This document shows positions 31,066 to 38,372 of a DNA stretch of 39,221 nucleotides, piece after piece. The notes under the pieces are model-generated. The model did not search any database and was not told the DNA's origin. It saw only the letters and a program-made list of their open reading frames with translations. The translations under genes and the position numbers were made by a program. The stretch is from a virus: positions 1 to 39,221 of IMG/VR virus record IMGVR_UViG_3300045996_004605. One strand, 5' to 3'. Position 1 is the first letter of the stretch; each line of letters begins with the position of its first letter.

Positions 31066-31492
31066 GACGCCGTTGCTCCGAGCGCAAGACCCCTTTCAAG
31101 GATTCGATCAAGGAAGCGGCTGCGGCGAGTGGGAGCCATTCCAACCGGGAGACTCCACTATATTTTTGCATGAATGCCTGAAGGCGCTTTGGATTGTCGG
31201 CCCATCCCAATTCACGTTCCAAGGAACGGATTTTGTGAATTTGTTCCGGGGTGGCCATCCCCGATCGTCGAGTGCCTGTTGTCGTTTGCGTCGGCTGCTT
31301 GCCGCCGATCCGGTTCATTTCCTCAATCAAGGCATTGGCTTGCCTGTTGGTTAGGGCTGAGGTGCTGCGCTGACCGGTCTGGCGTTCGACCAGATCGCGC
31401 AGCAGTGTTTCGTCGAATCCGATTTCCCCGGCCAGCGCCCATATTTTGCGGTTTTGTTCGGGAGTCCGTTTCTCCACTTTTGCCCGGCTCAT
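31058..31492 (-). CDS. gemA: GemA/DUF1018-family protein (Mu gp16-like)
   Basis: This 144-residue protein matches DUF1018, the Mu GemA/gp16 family, which affects host gene expression and gyrase in Mu. The conserved pattern is present: RTPEQNRKIWALAGEIGFDE then LLRDLVERQTGQRSTSALTN and, in the second half, TPEQIHKIRSLERELGWADN, KYSGVSRLEWLPLAAAASLI. I set the start at ATG 31492 after GGAG; it overlaps the previous gene's stop (ATGA), whereas upstream in-frame residues look unrelated. In Mu, gemA precedes mor, but here several genes separate them. Confidence 0.85.
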   Translation of the reverse strand: MSRAKVEKRTPEQNRKIWALAGEIGFDETLLRDLVERQTGQRSTSALTNRQANALIEEMNRIGGKQPTQTTTGTRRSGMATPEQIHKIRSLERELGWADNPKRLQAFMQKYSGVSRLEWLPLAAAASLIESLKGVLRSEQRRHG

Positions 31493-32130
31493 TTCTCGTA
31501 CTCCAAGCCGACGCCGATACTGTCTTCCACGAAGATGGCTTTGCGCACTTGTGCGATCTGCTCGGGCGATAACTTGGAGAAGAACCGGTCGATCAGCTCC
31601 GCATTCTTGATTAGACGGATCGCATCCAGTTCTTCCTCGCATTCGCCGGTGACGCCCACGCTCTCTAGGACCCGCTTGTCCTTAAGATAATCGCCCTTCA
31701 GCTTCTTTTTGACGGACTTGATGATCGAGGCGTCCAGATCCAAACCTTGCAGCACGTCGTCCAGCGTCTGGCCATCGGAAGCAAAGTCCTCTTTGAACAG
31801 GGCAATCAGCGCTTCCTTGAAACGGGCTTCCGTCGTGTACTTCACTTCTTCCTTGCGGACGATCTTGGCTTTCGCCACTTCGCCGAGATGTCTGACCAAC
31901 ACGACGTAATCGTCGATTTCGAATTTTTCCTTCTGCGAGACATTGAAATGCCCTGTGAATCCGAAAATCTGCAGATATTTCAAATTTTTGTTGTCCATGA
32001 CTTCGACTGCGGCAGCCTGCAATTCGGCTTTGATGGCGTCGAGCTGCTTCGTTTTGTCCTTGATCTCTTTTTCAAGTACAATGCCCAAGTCGACCAAAGC
32101 GGCCAGATCTGCCAGACGTTCCGTATTCAT
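31489..32130 (-). CDS. Unknown early protein, 213 aa
   Basis: This protein starts at ATG 32130, overlapping the AbrB-like stop (ATGA), with AAGGGGGT upstream. The N-terminal 40 residues form a predicted coiled coil (VLEKEIKDKTKQLDAIKAEL), followed by a compact region (KYLQIFGFTGHFNVSQKEKF then VVLVRHLGEVAKAKIVRKEE). A long helical C-terminal part follows, with many Lys, Asp and Glu (SIIKSVKKKLKGDYLKDKRV). Its place resembles that of Mu Gam, a DNA-end protector with a coiled coil, but the sequence does not allow a firm match. Function unknown. Confidence 0.65.
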   Translation of the reverse strand: MNTERLADLAALVDLGIVLEKEIKDKTKQLDAIKAELQAAAVEVMDNKNLKYLQIFGFTGHFNVSQKEKFEIDDYVVLVRHLGEVAKAKIVRKEEVKYTTEARFKEALIALFKEDFASDGQTLDDVLQGLDLDASIIKSVKKKLKGDYLKDKRVLESVGVTGECEEELDAIRLIKNAELIDRFFSKLSPEQIAQVRKAIFVEDSIGVGLEYEK

Positions 32131-32417
32131 TCGGCGGCACCCCCTTGCAAGGCACCGGCCAGGCGAGCATCGGATACTTGGGCATCCATATGCCCCACGC
32201 ACGAGCTGCATACGAACCGGCCGTTGAAGACGATCAGCCCATTTCCCGAGCCGCAGAACAGGCAGCTGCCTTCCGTGCGTTGCAGCAGGATCGAGCCGTC
32301 TTCACCGTCGACGACGATCTTGAAACGTTCACAATCCGTCAGGCCGTACTCCCGACGCATTGCCGCCGGAAGCGTGATCGATCCGCTCTTACTGATTTTC
32401 TTGTTGAATTCTTTCAT
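32127..32417 (-). CDS. AbrB/SpoVT-type DNA-binding protein with zinc ribbon
   Basis: This 96-residue protein begins with an AbrB-like swapped-hairpin domain (KKISKSGSITLPAAMRREYG, then CERFKIVVDGEDGSILLQ), a transcription regulator fold common in Bacillota. A C-terminal zinc ribbon follows with Cys pairs CLFC (about 52-55) and CSSC (about 70-73). AAAGGAGG lies 9 bases before the ATG. It opens a new gene block after a gap that also holds a plus-strand gene. It may set early-to-middle timing or act on the host transition-state network. Confidence 0.85.
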   Translation of the reverse strand: MKEFNKKISKSGSITLPAAMRREYGLTDCERFKIVVDGEDGSILLQRTEGSCLFCGSGNGLIVFNGRFVCSSCVGHMDAQVSDARLAGALQGGAAE

Positions 32418-32524
32418 GCAGATTGTCCTCCTTTTGTCAATACATGAAACCCCGTAGGTATTCCCTAAGTAAACTTATCCTTCCAGACCTGATAGACTGA
32501 TAGAGAGAAAGGAGGGGAACGCTT

Positions 32525-32701
32525 ATGGATTTTGAAAAAATCAGGGCCGAATCGCTCCAAGAGATTTCCAGCACCTTGAATAAAAACGACCCTGGGATTG
32601 CAAAACTCGCGGTTTCCATGCTGAGCCTGTCTTCTAGGCTAATGACATCCATGTTGACGAAATACCACGACGAGCTGCAAAAGCAACAAAATCGGAACTA
32701 A
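32525..32701 (+). CDS. Plus-strand 58-aa protein (candidate moron)
   Basis: This is the only plus-strand gene between the minus-strand early genes. ATG 32525 has AAAGGAGGGG with about 8 bases spacing, and the stop is followed directly by a strong plus-strand terminator (32711-32745). The product is helical and amphipathic: DFEKIRAESLQEISSTLNKN, then GIAKLAVSMLSLSSRLMTSM and a charged tail (LTKYHDELQKQQ). Genes of this form with own signals (morons) are often expressed in the lysogen. No promoter could be confirmed, and no family is recognised. Confidence 0.7.
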   Translation: MDFEKIRAESLQEISSTLNKNDPGIAKLAVSMLSLSSRLMTSMLTKYHDELQKQQNRN

Positions 32702-32710
32702 AATCCAGGC

Positions 32711-32745
32711 GGGTCGCCGTTTGGCAGAACGGCGGCCCTTATTTT
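32711..32745 (+). terminator. Terminator of the plus-strand gene
   Basis: An 11-bp stem with one G-T pair, GGGTCGCCGTT and AACGGCGGCCC (32711-32738) around the loop TGGCAG, is followed by TTATTTT. It lies ten bases after the stop of the plus-strand gene. The same hairpin also sits directly after the minus-strand stop at 32739 and may work in both directions. Confidence 0.85.
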
Positions 32746-32987
32746 ATGGATCGTTCCAGAGCGTCGGCCAATTCTCCAGCCAATCTATCAGCCTCTTGGC
32801 TAGGACTCTTTTCAGGAAAAAACTGCTGGTGAAGGATATAGATCACGCCGTCCGACTTATTAATTCCAGCAACCGTAATGCTGCTTCCATCACGAGAACA
32901 GGAGATGTCTAACGTCTTTCCATCGAGATCGGGCCATTCAAAGCTCGGGATGTTATCGAAAAGACCATTCTCACGTTGATCGCTCAT
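32739..32987 (-). CDS. Unknown early protein, 82 aa
   Basis: I set the start at ATG 32987, preceded by GGAGGG at 5-base spacing, and it overlaps the HNH gene by 17 bases. The 82-residue protein begins SDQRENGLFDNIPSFEWPDL and has beta-rich DGKTLDISCSRDGSSITVAG, then GVIYILHQQFF and an acidic helical C-terminus. It is the last gene before the convergent plus-strand unit and terminator. No family recognised. Confidence 0.65.
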   Translation of the reverse strand: MSDQRENGLFDNIPSFEWPDLDGKTLDISCSRDGSSITVAGINKSDGVIYILHQQFFPEKSPSQEADRLAGELADALERSIK

Positions 32988-33585
32988 GCAAACCCTCCTT
33001 CGTTTTCCTTTCACGCTGATGTGTCTTCGAGATTAGATCCGCAACAAGAATGGCGCTTCTCGTGAGATCCGCATCGTTCTGAATTAGCCTCCGCCTGTTC
33101 AACACCGCGAGCTGCCCGCGTGAAACGAGGATCAGGTTATCCGGATCGAAATTCCGCCGGTTGCCATCACCGAAAATAACAGCGCATCCTTTGGGCAAAG
33201 GCCGACCGTGGTGTTGCTCCCAGACAAGAAGATGCTTGCTGCGCCACTTGTTCGGATCGGCAATCTTGATATCCACATAATCATCGCCATTGACCCTCTC
33301 GGTACCGACGGGCCGATAATTATGCGGTCGATGCCCCTCCGGGAATTGGGTATCCTCTCCGCCAACCCACCATTTTTTCTTGCCCTTGTTAAAGGGCTTG
33401 TGGCCGGGCTTGAACCGCCCGTCCAAACCGGTATTCAACTTATGGTTTCTGATAAAAGATTTAATCTGCGAAACTCTCAGGTTCAAACCGAATGTCTCGT
33501 TGACAAGAGTGGTGAGATCGGCATGAGGGCGGCCATGGACGTGCGCTCTCACAAAAGCTTCCTGTTCCGGGGTGAAGAGCCTCAT
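32971..33585 (-). CDS. HNH endonuclease-type protein
   Basis: This 204-residue protein has an N-terminal DNA-binding part (RLFTPEQEAFVRAHVHGRPH, then LNLRVSQIKSFIRNHKL, an HTH) and a C-terminal HNH segment: VDIKIADPNKWRSKHLLVWE, QHHGRPLPKGCAVIFGDGNR and RRNFDPDNLILVSRGQLAVL. The latter matches HNH_3-type nucleases, where H in KHLLVWE and the N in DPDNL are catalytic. Such genes may be homing endonucleases or help packaging in Mu-like phages. It overlaps both neighbours slightly, and the start at 33585 overlaps the preceding stop. Confidence 0.88.
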   Translation of the reverse strand: MRLFTPEQEAFVRAHVHGRPHADLTTLVNETFGLNLRVSQIKSFIRNHKLNTGLDGRFKPGHKPFNKGKKKWWVGGEDTQFPEGHRPHNYRPVGTERVNGDDYVDIKIADPNKWRSKHLLVWEQHHGRPLPKGCAVIFGDGNRRNFDPDNLILVSRGQLAVLNRRRLIQNDADLTRSAILVADLISKTHQRERKTKEGLHERST

Positions 33586-33821
33586 CCCTTTTCGCCTTCC
33601 AGCATTTGCGGCAGCTTGGTGTCAGCATTGATTTTCCCGTCCATAAACGATTTTGCTTTTAAGACCAGCGCACCGTTGGCGATAATTTGCGTGGCGATAT
33701 CGGAAACCGCCTTGGCTCGAACGATTTCATCCTGCAACTTGTCACCTTCCAAATCTTCGTCGCCCAGACGTTCCAGCTGCGCAAACAGGTGATTGTTCAA
33801 ATCAACAAGTGTATTTTTCAT
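33582..33821 (-). CDS. Small conserved phage protein, 79 aa
   Basis: I set the start at ATG 33821, with GGGAG upstream. The 79-residue protein (KNTLVDLNNHLFAQLERLGD, then EGDKLQDEIVRAKAVSDIAT and ANGALVLKAKSFMDG) resembles a small helical protein common in early regions of Mu-like phages, though I cannot name a function. It is a four-helix pattern with conserved acidic and aliphatic positions. It overlaps the HNH gene start (ATGA). Confidence 0.7.
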   Translation of the reverse strand: MKNTLVDLNNHLFAQLERLGDEDLEGDKLQDEIVRAKAVSDIATQIIANGALVLKAKSFMDGKINADTKLPQMLEGEKG

Positions 33822-33825
33822 CGTC

Positions 33826-34332
33826 TCACTCCCAAAAACACCAGGCGGGGCGGCCATCCTTGCAATACGTAGCAATAGCCAGCTGCCGGTATAACCTATC
33901 CGCATTGATGATCGTCATTTGTCCAATGCAGTCCAGATCAGCGTGCGGGATGATCTGCTCGTCGATGACAGCATAAGGCGAAGTCTGGATCGCGCGACGA
34001 GCCTCGTCGTCCCCGATCCCGGAACAGACCGCAGCAAAGCGCAGCGAGATCGGAAATCGTTTCACATGTGCCAGCATTTCAAACAGGTGAGCTAAGCCGG
34101 ATATGGGGCGTTTTAGCGTTTCCATGATAGGAAAACCGCCTTTCTCATTGAGTTGTAATGTGCATTCGCCAGTCAAGGAATCGACATGCACGGTATATAG
34201 GCTATCCGCGCCGTCGGACGCTGCGCTGAAGGTAGATGTCCCGCAATGCGGGCAATCCTCCAGCTCTCCGTCGATCTCATAAAACCGTTGGTGACAATGG
34301 TTGCATAACGCTCGTTGCACTTCGATAATCAT
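33826..34332 (-). CDS. Unknown early protein with zinc ribbon, 168 aa
   Basis: I set the start at ATG 34332, which has GAGGAGGG upstream; the earlier frame from 34374 lacks this. The N-terminus carries two Cys pairs, CNHC (about residues 10-13) and CPHC (about 27-30), forming a zinc ribbon. A beta-rich stretch follows (TVHVDSLTGECTLQLNEKGG), then a helical segment (RPISGLAHLFEMLAHVKRFP). The C-terminus (CIGQMTIINADRLYRQLAIA) is not recognised. A nucleic-acid-binding role is likely from the ribbon. Confidence 0.65.
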   Translation of the reverse strand: MIIEVQRALCNHCHQRFYEIDGELEDCPHCGTSTFSAASDGADSLYTVHVDSLTGECTLQLNEKGGFPIMETLKRPISGLAHLFEMLAHVKRFPISLRFAAVCSGIGDDEARRAIQTSPYAVIDEQIIPHADLDCIGQMTIINADRLYRQLAIATYCKDGRPAWCFWE

Positions 34333-34370
34333 AGGTGCCCTCCTCAAAACAAAATCCGTAATCCTGTTCG

Positions 34371-34580
34371 TCACTTACTCATGTCAGCCTCGAAAAATCT
34401 GCCGTTCCACTTGATCCGCCACATTTCCACGGACCCGGTGTGCTTCTTTCCGCCGTGGCGGAAATGACCGGAGAAGCCGAGCGTACCATTCGAATAGCTC
34501 ATAAAATCCGTCAAGGTCAGATACACATGCTCGCCACTGGCGAAGAGCAATTTCACAATACTTCCGATCGCTGGAGTCAT
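34371..34580 (-). CDS. Unknown early protein, 69 aa
   Basis: This 69-residue protein lies after MuB. The sequence GSIVKLLFASGEHVYLTLTD, then NGTLGFSGHFRHGGKKH and SVEMWRIKWNGRFF, is beta-rich and may be a small SH3-like domain. Only GGGGAAA is upstream of the ATG, a weak site. The gene is followed by a 38-base gap before the next start. No family is recognised. Confidence 0.6.
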   Translation of the reverse strand: MTPAIGSIVKLLFASGEHVYLTLTDFMSYSNGTLGFSGHFRHGGKKHTGSVEMWRIKWNGRFFEADMSK

Positions 34581-34595
34581 TGGCTGTTTCCCCGA

Positions 34596-35543
34596 CTAGA
34601 GCATCATCATGCTGCTGGCCTTCAGAATGGTATCCAGCGTCAGCGTATCCCCGCCATCCTCGCGATGGACGCGCAGCACGTTGTCCAGCGTCCGGGCGAG
34701 CAGGCGGAAGCATCCGGACTTGCTATTCGTTCCCCGAACGATCATTTCTTCCAAGGCGTCCGGATCGAACGAGAATCCCGCCAAATACTCCCGGACTTCC
34801 TTTTCATTCAGACCGTACAGCGCTGTCCGGGCATCCACCCGGTTGGCAAAACGCTCCAGGTAGCCTTTAATCAACGCCTCCAGTTTCGGTTCTCCAGCAA
34901 TAACCAAACCGACGCGGCTGTTGTTTCCATAGATCGAGCGGAGGATCTCCATCTTCTTCTGGGTGTATTTATTGATCAGCTTGTCCGCTTCGTCCACGAT
35001 CAGCAAATACCCTCGGTTGACATTGAAAAATTGAATGATACCTTGTTTCTTCCTATAAATGCTGCCCGTGGTCGGCGGAATGCCGAGCGCTTCTTCGATG
35101 GCATCCAACAAATCTTTGCATCCCATGGAATCATCGCATTCGATGTACACCACGCGATCCATGCGAGAGAAATGCTTCAACGTGTGCGACTTGCCATACC
35201 CCGTCTTCCCGATCACGATGCCCAGCTTGCCGAATTCCTGGCATTCGGTACATAGACCGATGATGTCGCGGGCGTCCCGACCTGCAAAAAACTTGGGGGC
35301 GACCATCGGAACCGGTTGAACCAACGCACTCTTGTTATGCTCCAGGAACTGGGCGACCGCCGGTTCCACTTTGGAGTTCTCCGCGTCGTATTTGCCGGAA
35401 AGAAACCGAGACAACGCCGTCCGCGAAACGTTCAATTCCCTTGCCATTTCCGTAATGGTGGTATTCGAACGGGTCAAATGGTCGTTCATGCGTGCGGCCA
35501 AATCCGTTTTGATCGTATACAGTTTCGTGGCTTCCATCGCCAT
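34596..35543 (-). CDS. MuB-type AAA+ ATPase, transposition target selector
   Basis: This 315-residue protein is the MuB counterpart. An N-terminal HTH (TTITEMARELNVSRTALSRF) precedes an AAA+ domain with Walker A GKTGYGKSH (about residues 112-120), Walker B LLIVDEAD (180-187), and later GNNSRVGLVIAGEPKLEALI and YGLNEKEVREYLAGF. It should coat target DNA and deliver it to the transposase, with a role in target immunity. ATG 35543 has GGAGGG at 7-base spacing; an in-frame ATG at 35549 is too close to that site. It follows the transposase gene by 13 bases. Confidence 0.92.
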   Translation of the reverse strand: MAMEATKLYTIKTDLAARMNDHLTRSNTTITEMARELNVSRTALSRFLSGKYDAENSKVEPAVAQFLEHNKSALVQPVPMVAPKFFAGRDARDIIGLCTECQEFGKLGIVIGKTGYGKSHTLKHFSRMDRVVYIECDDSMGCKDLLDAIEEALGIPPTTGSIYRKKQGIIQFFNVNRGYLLIVDEADKLINKYTQKKMEILRSIYGNNSRVGLVIAGEPKLEALIKGYLERFANRVDARTALYGLNEKEVREYLAGFSFDPDALEEMIVRGTNSKSGCFRLLARTLDNVLRVHREDGGDTLTLDTILKASSMMML

Positions 35544-35556
35544 GTTCATCCCTCCG

Positions 35557-37629
35557 TCAGCCGAGTTCCATCAGCTTTTCTAGTGCTTTCTCGGCACGTT
35601 TTTGGTAATAATCGTTTTCGATAGGAGCAGGGCGGGTTTTCTTGTTGCGTGCATCCTCTTTGTACTGCTTGTCCGACGGCAGCGCGACGACCTTCGAGGG
35701 TTTTCCTTTAACCGGCTGGCCTTGGATAAACAATCCGGCGACACGGCCCTGGGCGTTGCTGTGCTGGCCGATCCGCTCTTCCAGCGGGGTCGTCAACTCC
35801 TTCAGACGCTCCTTGTCGGCTCTCAATTGGCGATTCTGCGCCTGCTTGTGTTCCTCCAGCGCCTTCTGCGGGACGCGCGGTGCAATGCGGAGCAACTCTT
35901 GACTTTCCGCCTCGCAAATTTTGTCCCCGGTGTTCCTGTCATACACATACAGCCGGGTGACGTCATTTTCATCCCATTTGATATTGACGTGGTCGTCAAT
36001 GTAGGTGTCCAGTTCCGACGCGCGGTATTCGTAGCCAAAACGCTTAATGCCAACCTGATAGACGCGAACGTTCACTTCGGCTTGCATCAGCATGGTAGCG
36101 GCGAAAGACTTCGGCGGAGCCGCCTTGAAGTAACGCTCCGCGTTCCTGAACACTTCCTGCGGTGTATGCCATGGTTCGCCCTGGTCTTTCAAGCCACTAT
36201 GCTTGCGGGTATGGTATTCCTCGTCTCGCCACTTACGCCAGAGCGTGCAAAGCTCGTCCATCGCGATCAGCTCGCCGCGCTCCAGCATGCCGGGAATATC
36301 TTTCTTGACCTTTCCGGCGGTGCGCGATCCGGTCAGCGTCCCGGTGTAACTAAGCAGCCACTTCTCGAACCGGTTGATTAGCGTCAGGAAGAAACGCTCG
36401 ATCAGCGCCTTGCCCCACGGTTGATAAGGTAAGGAACGATAGTCGTCCTGGATGCCGATGCTTCGATAGAAGCCCGTTACCTCGCTATCCAAACTAATCC
36501 GTTCCGTCCGCTTGCGACCGGTGAGCGTCTCGGCGGTAAAATCCTTTCCGTTGTCGATCTTGAGCCATTGCGGGACGCCGCCGATCTCGTTGTAAACCAT
36601 ATTAATGATGGACTGCTTGATCACTTGTGCGTTGGACGTATGACAGATAATGTCTCCGACAATGCACCTACTGCGTGTATCCACCCAAGCGATCAAGATC
36701 GGTTTGATCGCAGTCCGCTGCCCGTTCGGATACGTGTACTCGACCCAAATGTCCATCGTATGCCCATCGCCTTGCACCAGACCCATGACGGGTACGGATT
36801 GCAAGTCCTGCGATGCCCGCCGCATTTTCTTGTTCCGATAGACACGTTCGCCGTTCCCAGCAAGGAAATGCGCATTTTTTAGCCGTTTCACATCCATCAG
36901 ATAGCCGATATACCGGGCCACTGTCTGATAGGAGGGGTAATCCCATGCTTTAGTCGATGCAACTTGTGTTAGCTTGGTATACACCATATCGATGGTGCCC
37001 TTGTTTGCGGCGAATCGTTGATCGAACCAAAGATTTTCGATGAAGGCTTTCGCTTCCTCCGACAGCGACGGGAAGGTGAAGATTTCTTTCGGTTTGCGGC
37101 ACAGCGATAAAATTTTGAAATAATCGTAATTATGACCATTTTGCTTGCCAAGCTTCATCGCCCAGGCACTTGCTTCCAGATAGGCTTGCGAATGGCGGTA
37201 TAATGTCCGTTGACTCATGCCAAGCGTTGCCGCAAACTCTTCGGCAAACCCCGTTCGATCGCGATCCGCATAATTCAAAAATTCCTGAATGCCTTTCGCC
37301 ATCTCGACAGCCTCATAGTAGCGGTTGCCGAATTGCTTGATATACCCGTCCAGATCGATGTCGATGTACCAAGGAACTACATCGGATTCGATTCGTTCTT
37401 CGACCACAACATCCCCTCCCTCGATGTTTCGTGCTTCCTTGTAGGCTCTTCGTGCCATCTTTGATAGAGAGGAAAGTGAGACGAGAATCCGGGGCTTACC
37501 GCCATCCGGTCTTGGCTCTGACTTTGTTGTGTAATTATCTGGCTTTCTACTGATTCTGGAAGCTAGTCCTTTGTAGGACACACCTTCCAATTCAGCAGCT
37601 TCTTCGATGGTGACAAAAGTTTCTGCCAC
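35557..37629 (-). CDS. MuA-type DDE transposase
   Basis: This 690-residue protein is a transposase of the MuA class. A wHTH at the N-terminus (ETFVTIEEAAELEGVSYKGL) and a second DNA-binding part (about 105-270) precede the RNase H-like catalytic domain with D288 (LVQGDGH), D359 (WLKIDNGKDF) and E411 (ALIERFF). Spacings of 71 and 52 residues match MuA (D269/D336/E392). A beta-barrel and a basic C-terminal part follow, ending with EKALEKLMELG. The start is GTG after AAAGGAGG. This gene establishes replication by transposition. Confidence 0.95.
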   Translation of the reverse strand: MAETFVTIEEAAELEGVSYKGLASRISRKPDNYTTKSEPRPDGGKPRILVSLSSLSKMARRAYKEARNIEGGDVVVEERIESDVVPWYIDIDLDGYIKQFGNRYYEAVEMAKGIQEFLNYADRDRTGFAEEFAATLGMSQRTLYRHSQAYLEASAWAMKLGKQNGHNYDYFKILSLCRKPKEIFTFPSLSEEAKAFIENLWFDQRFAANKGTIDMVYTKLTQVASTKAWDYPSYQTVARYIGYLMDVKRLKNAHFLAGNGERVYRNKKMRRASQDLQSVPVMGLVQGDGHTMDIWVEYTYPNGQRTAIKPILIAWVDTRSRCIVGDIICHTSNAQVIKQSIINMVYNEIGGVPQWLKIDNGKDFTAETLTGRKRTERISLDSEVTGFYRSIGIQDDYRSLPYQPWGKALIERFFLTLINRFEKWLLSYTGTLTGSRTAGKVKKDIPGMLERGELIAMDELCTLWRKWRDEEYHTRKHSGLKDQGEPWHTPQEVFRNAERYFKAAPPKSFAATMLMQAEVNVRVYQVGIKRFGYEYRASELDTYIDDHVNIKWDENDVTRLYVYDRNTGDKICEAESQELLRIAPRVPQKALEEHKQAQNRQLRADKERLKELTTPLEERIGQHSNAQGRVAGLFIQGQPVKGKPSKVVALPSDKQYKEDARNKKTRPAPIENDYYQKRAEKALEKLMELG

Positions 37630-37648
37630 TTTCCCCCTCCTTTCAAAA

Positions 37649-37801
37649 CTAGAGCGCGTTTGCTACAATGAAGGGGAGTAGTTTTTGCAAACTATTCAAG
37701 GTGCGGGGGAGCGTCGTCCATTGAGCGGTGGGACGCTCCTTTTGCATTCCCGCTAAACCCCGTCTGATGTCTTCCCATGTTGTATCTGCGCCCATAATCA
37801 T
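37649..37801 (-). CDS. Possible 50-aa early protein
   Basis: A 50-residue frame lies between the coiled-coil gene and the transposase. ATG 37801 has AGGAG 9 bases upstream, overlapping the previous stop, and a second ATG follows two codons later. The product begins with MIMGADTTWEDIRRG and ends with LQKLLPFIVANAL, an amphipathic helix. The same DNA on the plus strand may encode a short RNA (37661-37745), so the two could interfere. It is a small unknown gene unless tests show no translation. Confidence 0.5.
   Translation of the reverse strand: MIMGADTTWEDIRRGLAGMQKERPTAQWTTLPRTLNSLQKLLPFIVANAL
37661..37745 (+). ncRNA. Candidate plus-strand antisense RNA ahead of the transposase gene
   Basis: A plus-strand extended -10 (TGCTACAAT, 37661-37669) lies 17 bases from a poor -35 (TTTCAA, 37641-37646). 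Downstream are a small hairpin (TAGTTT/AAACTA, 37679-37694), then a larger GGAGCGTC/GACGCTCC hairpin (37708-37739) followed by CTTTTGC. The predicted RNA is about 70 bases, antisense to the short gene just upstream of the transposase. All evidence is pattern-based. Confidence 0.3.
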
Positions 37802-37804
37802 CAA

Positions 37805-38146
37805 TCAAGTCTCCTGTTGTCCGTCTTGGCAGTCCTCTTCTTCTTGCCTGGCTTCCGCAGCCAATTGTTCAGCTTTGGCTTGCTGATCCAGCAAGTACCG
37901 TTCCAACCCTGCCAGATATTCCATTTTGCTGTTTGCGTAAGCGAGAAACTTCTTGATCTCGATCTCAAGCTGCGTTCGCTGGTTGCGTACATGCGCCAAT
38001 TGTTCCTCGTTTGCCTTGAGTACCGCATCCAGGAAGATGTCCGCTGAGCTTGGTGTCAAGTATTTGATTCCTCGAACCAGCTCCTCAATGTGATTAAACC
38101 CGGTTTGATACGTGGCTAGCAGAGCCTCGCTTTTAATTTTCTTCAA
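37805..38146 (-). CDS. Coiled-coil early protein, unknown
   Basis: This 113-residue protein uses TTG 38146 as start, with AAGGAGG at 8-base spacing; a longer frame to 38245 would overlap the upstream gene. It is almost all helix: KKIKSEALLATYQTGFNHIE, LVRGIKYLTPSSADIFLDAV, then LAHVRNQRTQLEIEIKKFLA and a Gln/Glu-rich C-terminus. Its place between Ner-like and transposase genes suggests a helper for transposition or regulation, but no named family is visible. Confidence 0.7.
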   Translation of the reverse strand: MKKIKSEALLATYQTGFNHIEELVRGIKYLTPSSADIFLDAVLKANEEQLAHVRNQRTQLEIEIKKFLAYANSKMEYLAGLERYLLDQQAKAEQLAAEARQEEEDCQDGQQET

Positions 38147-38159
38147 TCCGCGTTCCTCC

Positions 38160-38372
38160 TTACGCCGTTCGCTTGATAGATTCCGGGTCGATCCCGAGCG
38201 TGGCAAAAATTTTAGGCAGATACTTCTTGCCAGAGCGGTCGCCATGGAGAATCAGGTTGAGGTACACCTTGCTGGTGCCGATTTGTTCGGCAAGTTCCAC
38301 TTGGGACATCCCTTCGTCGATCAATCGTTTTCTGATAACAACACCGATCGGCGTCAACTCTCTTTTTTTCAA
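38160..38372 (-). CDS. Ner/Cro-like XRE-family HTH regulator
   Basis: This 70-residue protein is the first gene of the early operon and should act like Mu Ner or a Cro, shutting off the early and repressor promoters. The HTH is clear: GMSQVELAEQIGTSKVYLNL followed by ILHGDRSGKKYLPKIFATLG. I prefer the TTG start at 38372, because AAGGAG lies 10 bases upstream, while the ATG at 38399 includes that site within the coding frame. The leader before it is about 240 bases long. Confidence 0.85.
   Translation of the reverse strand: MKKRELTPIGVVIRKRLIDEGMSQVELAEQIGTSKVYLNLILHGDRSGKKYLPKIFATLGIDPESIKRTA

Noticed and set aside
32434-32441. TTGACA on the minus strand just before the AbrB-like gene
   Set aside because: A -10 at correct spacing would fall on or after the ATG, so this is unlikely to be its promoter.
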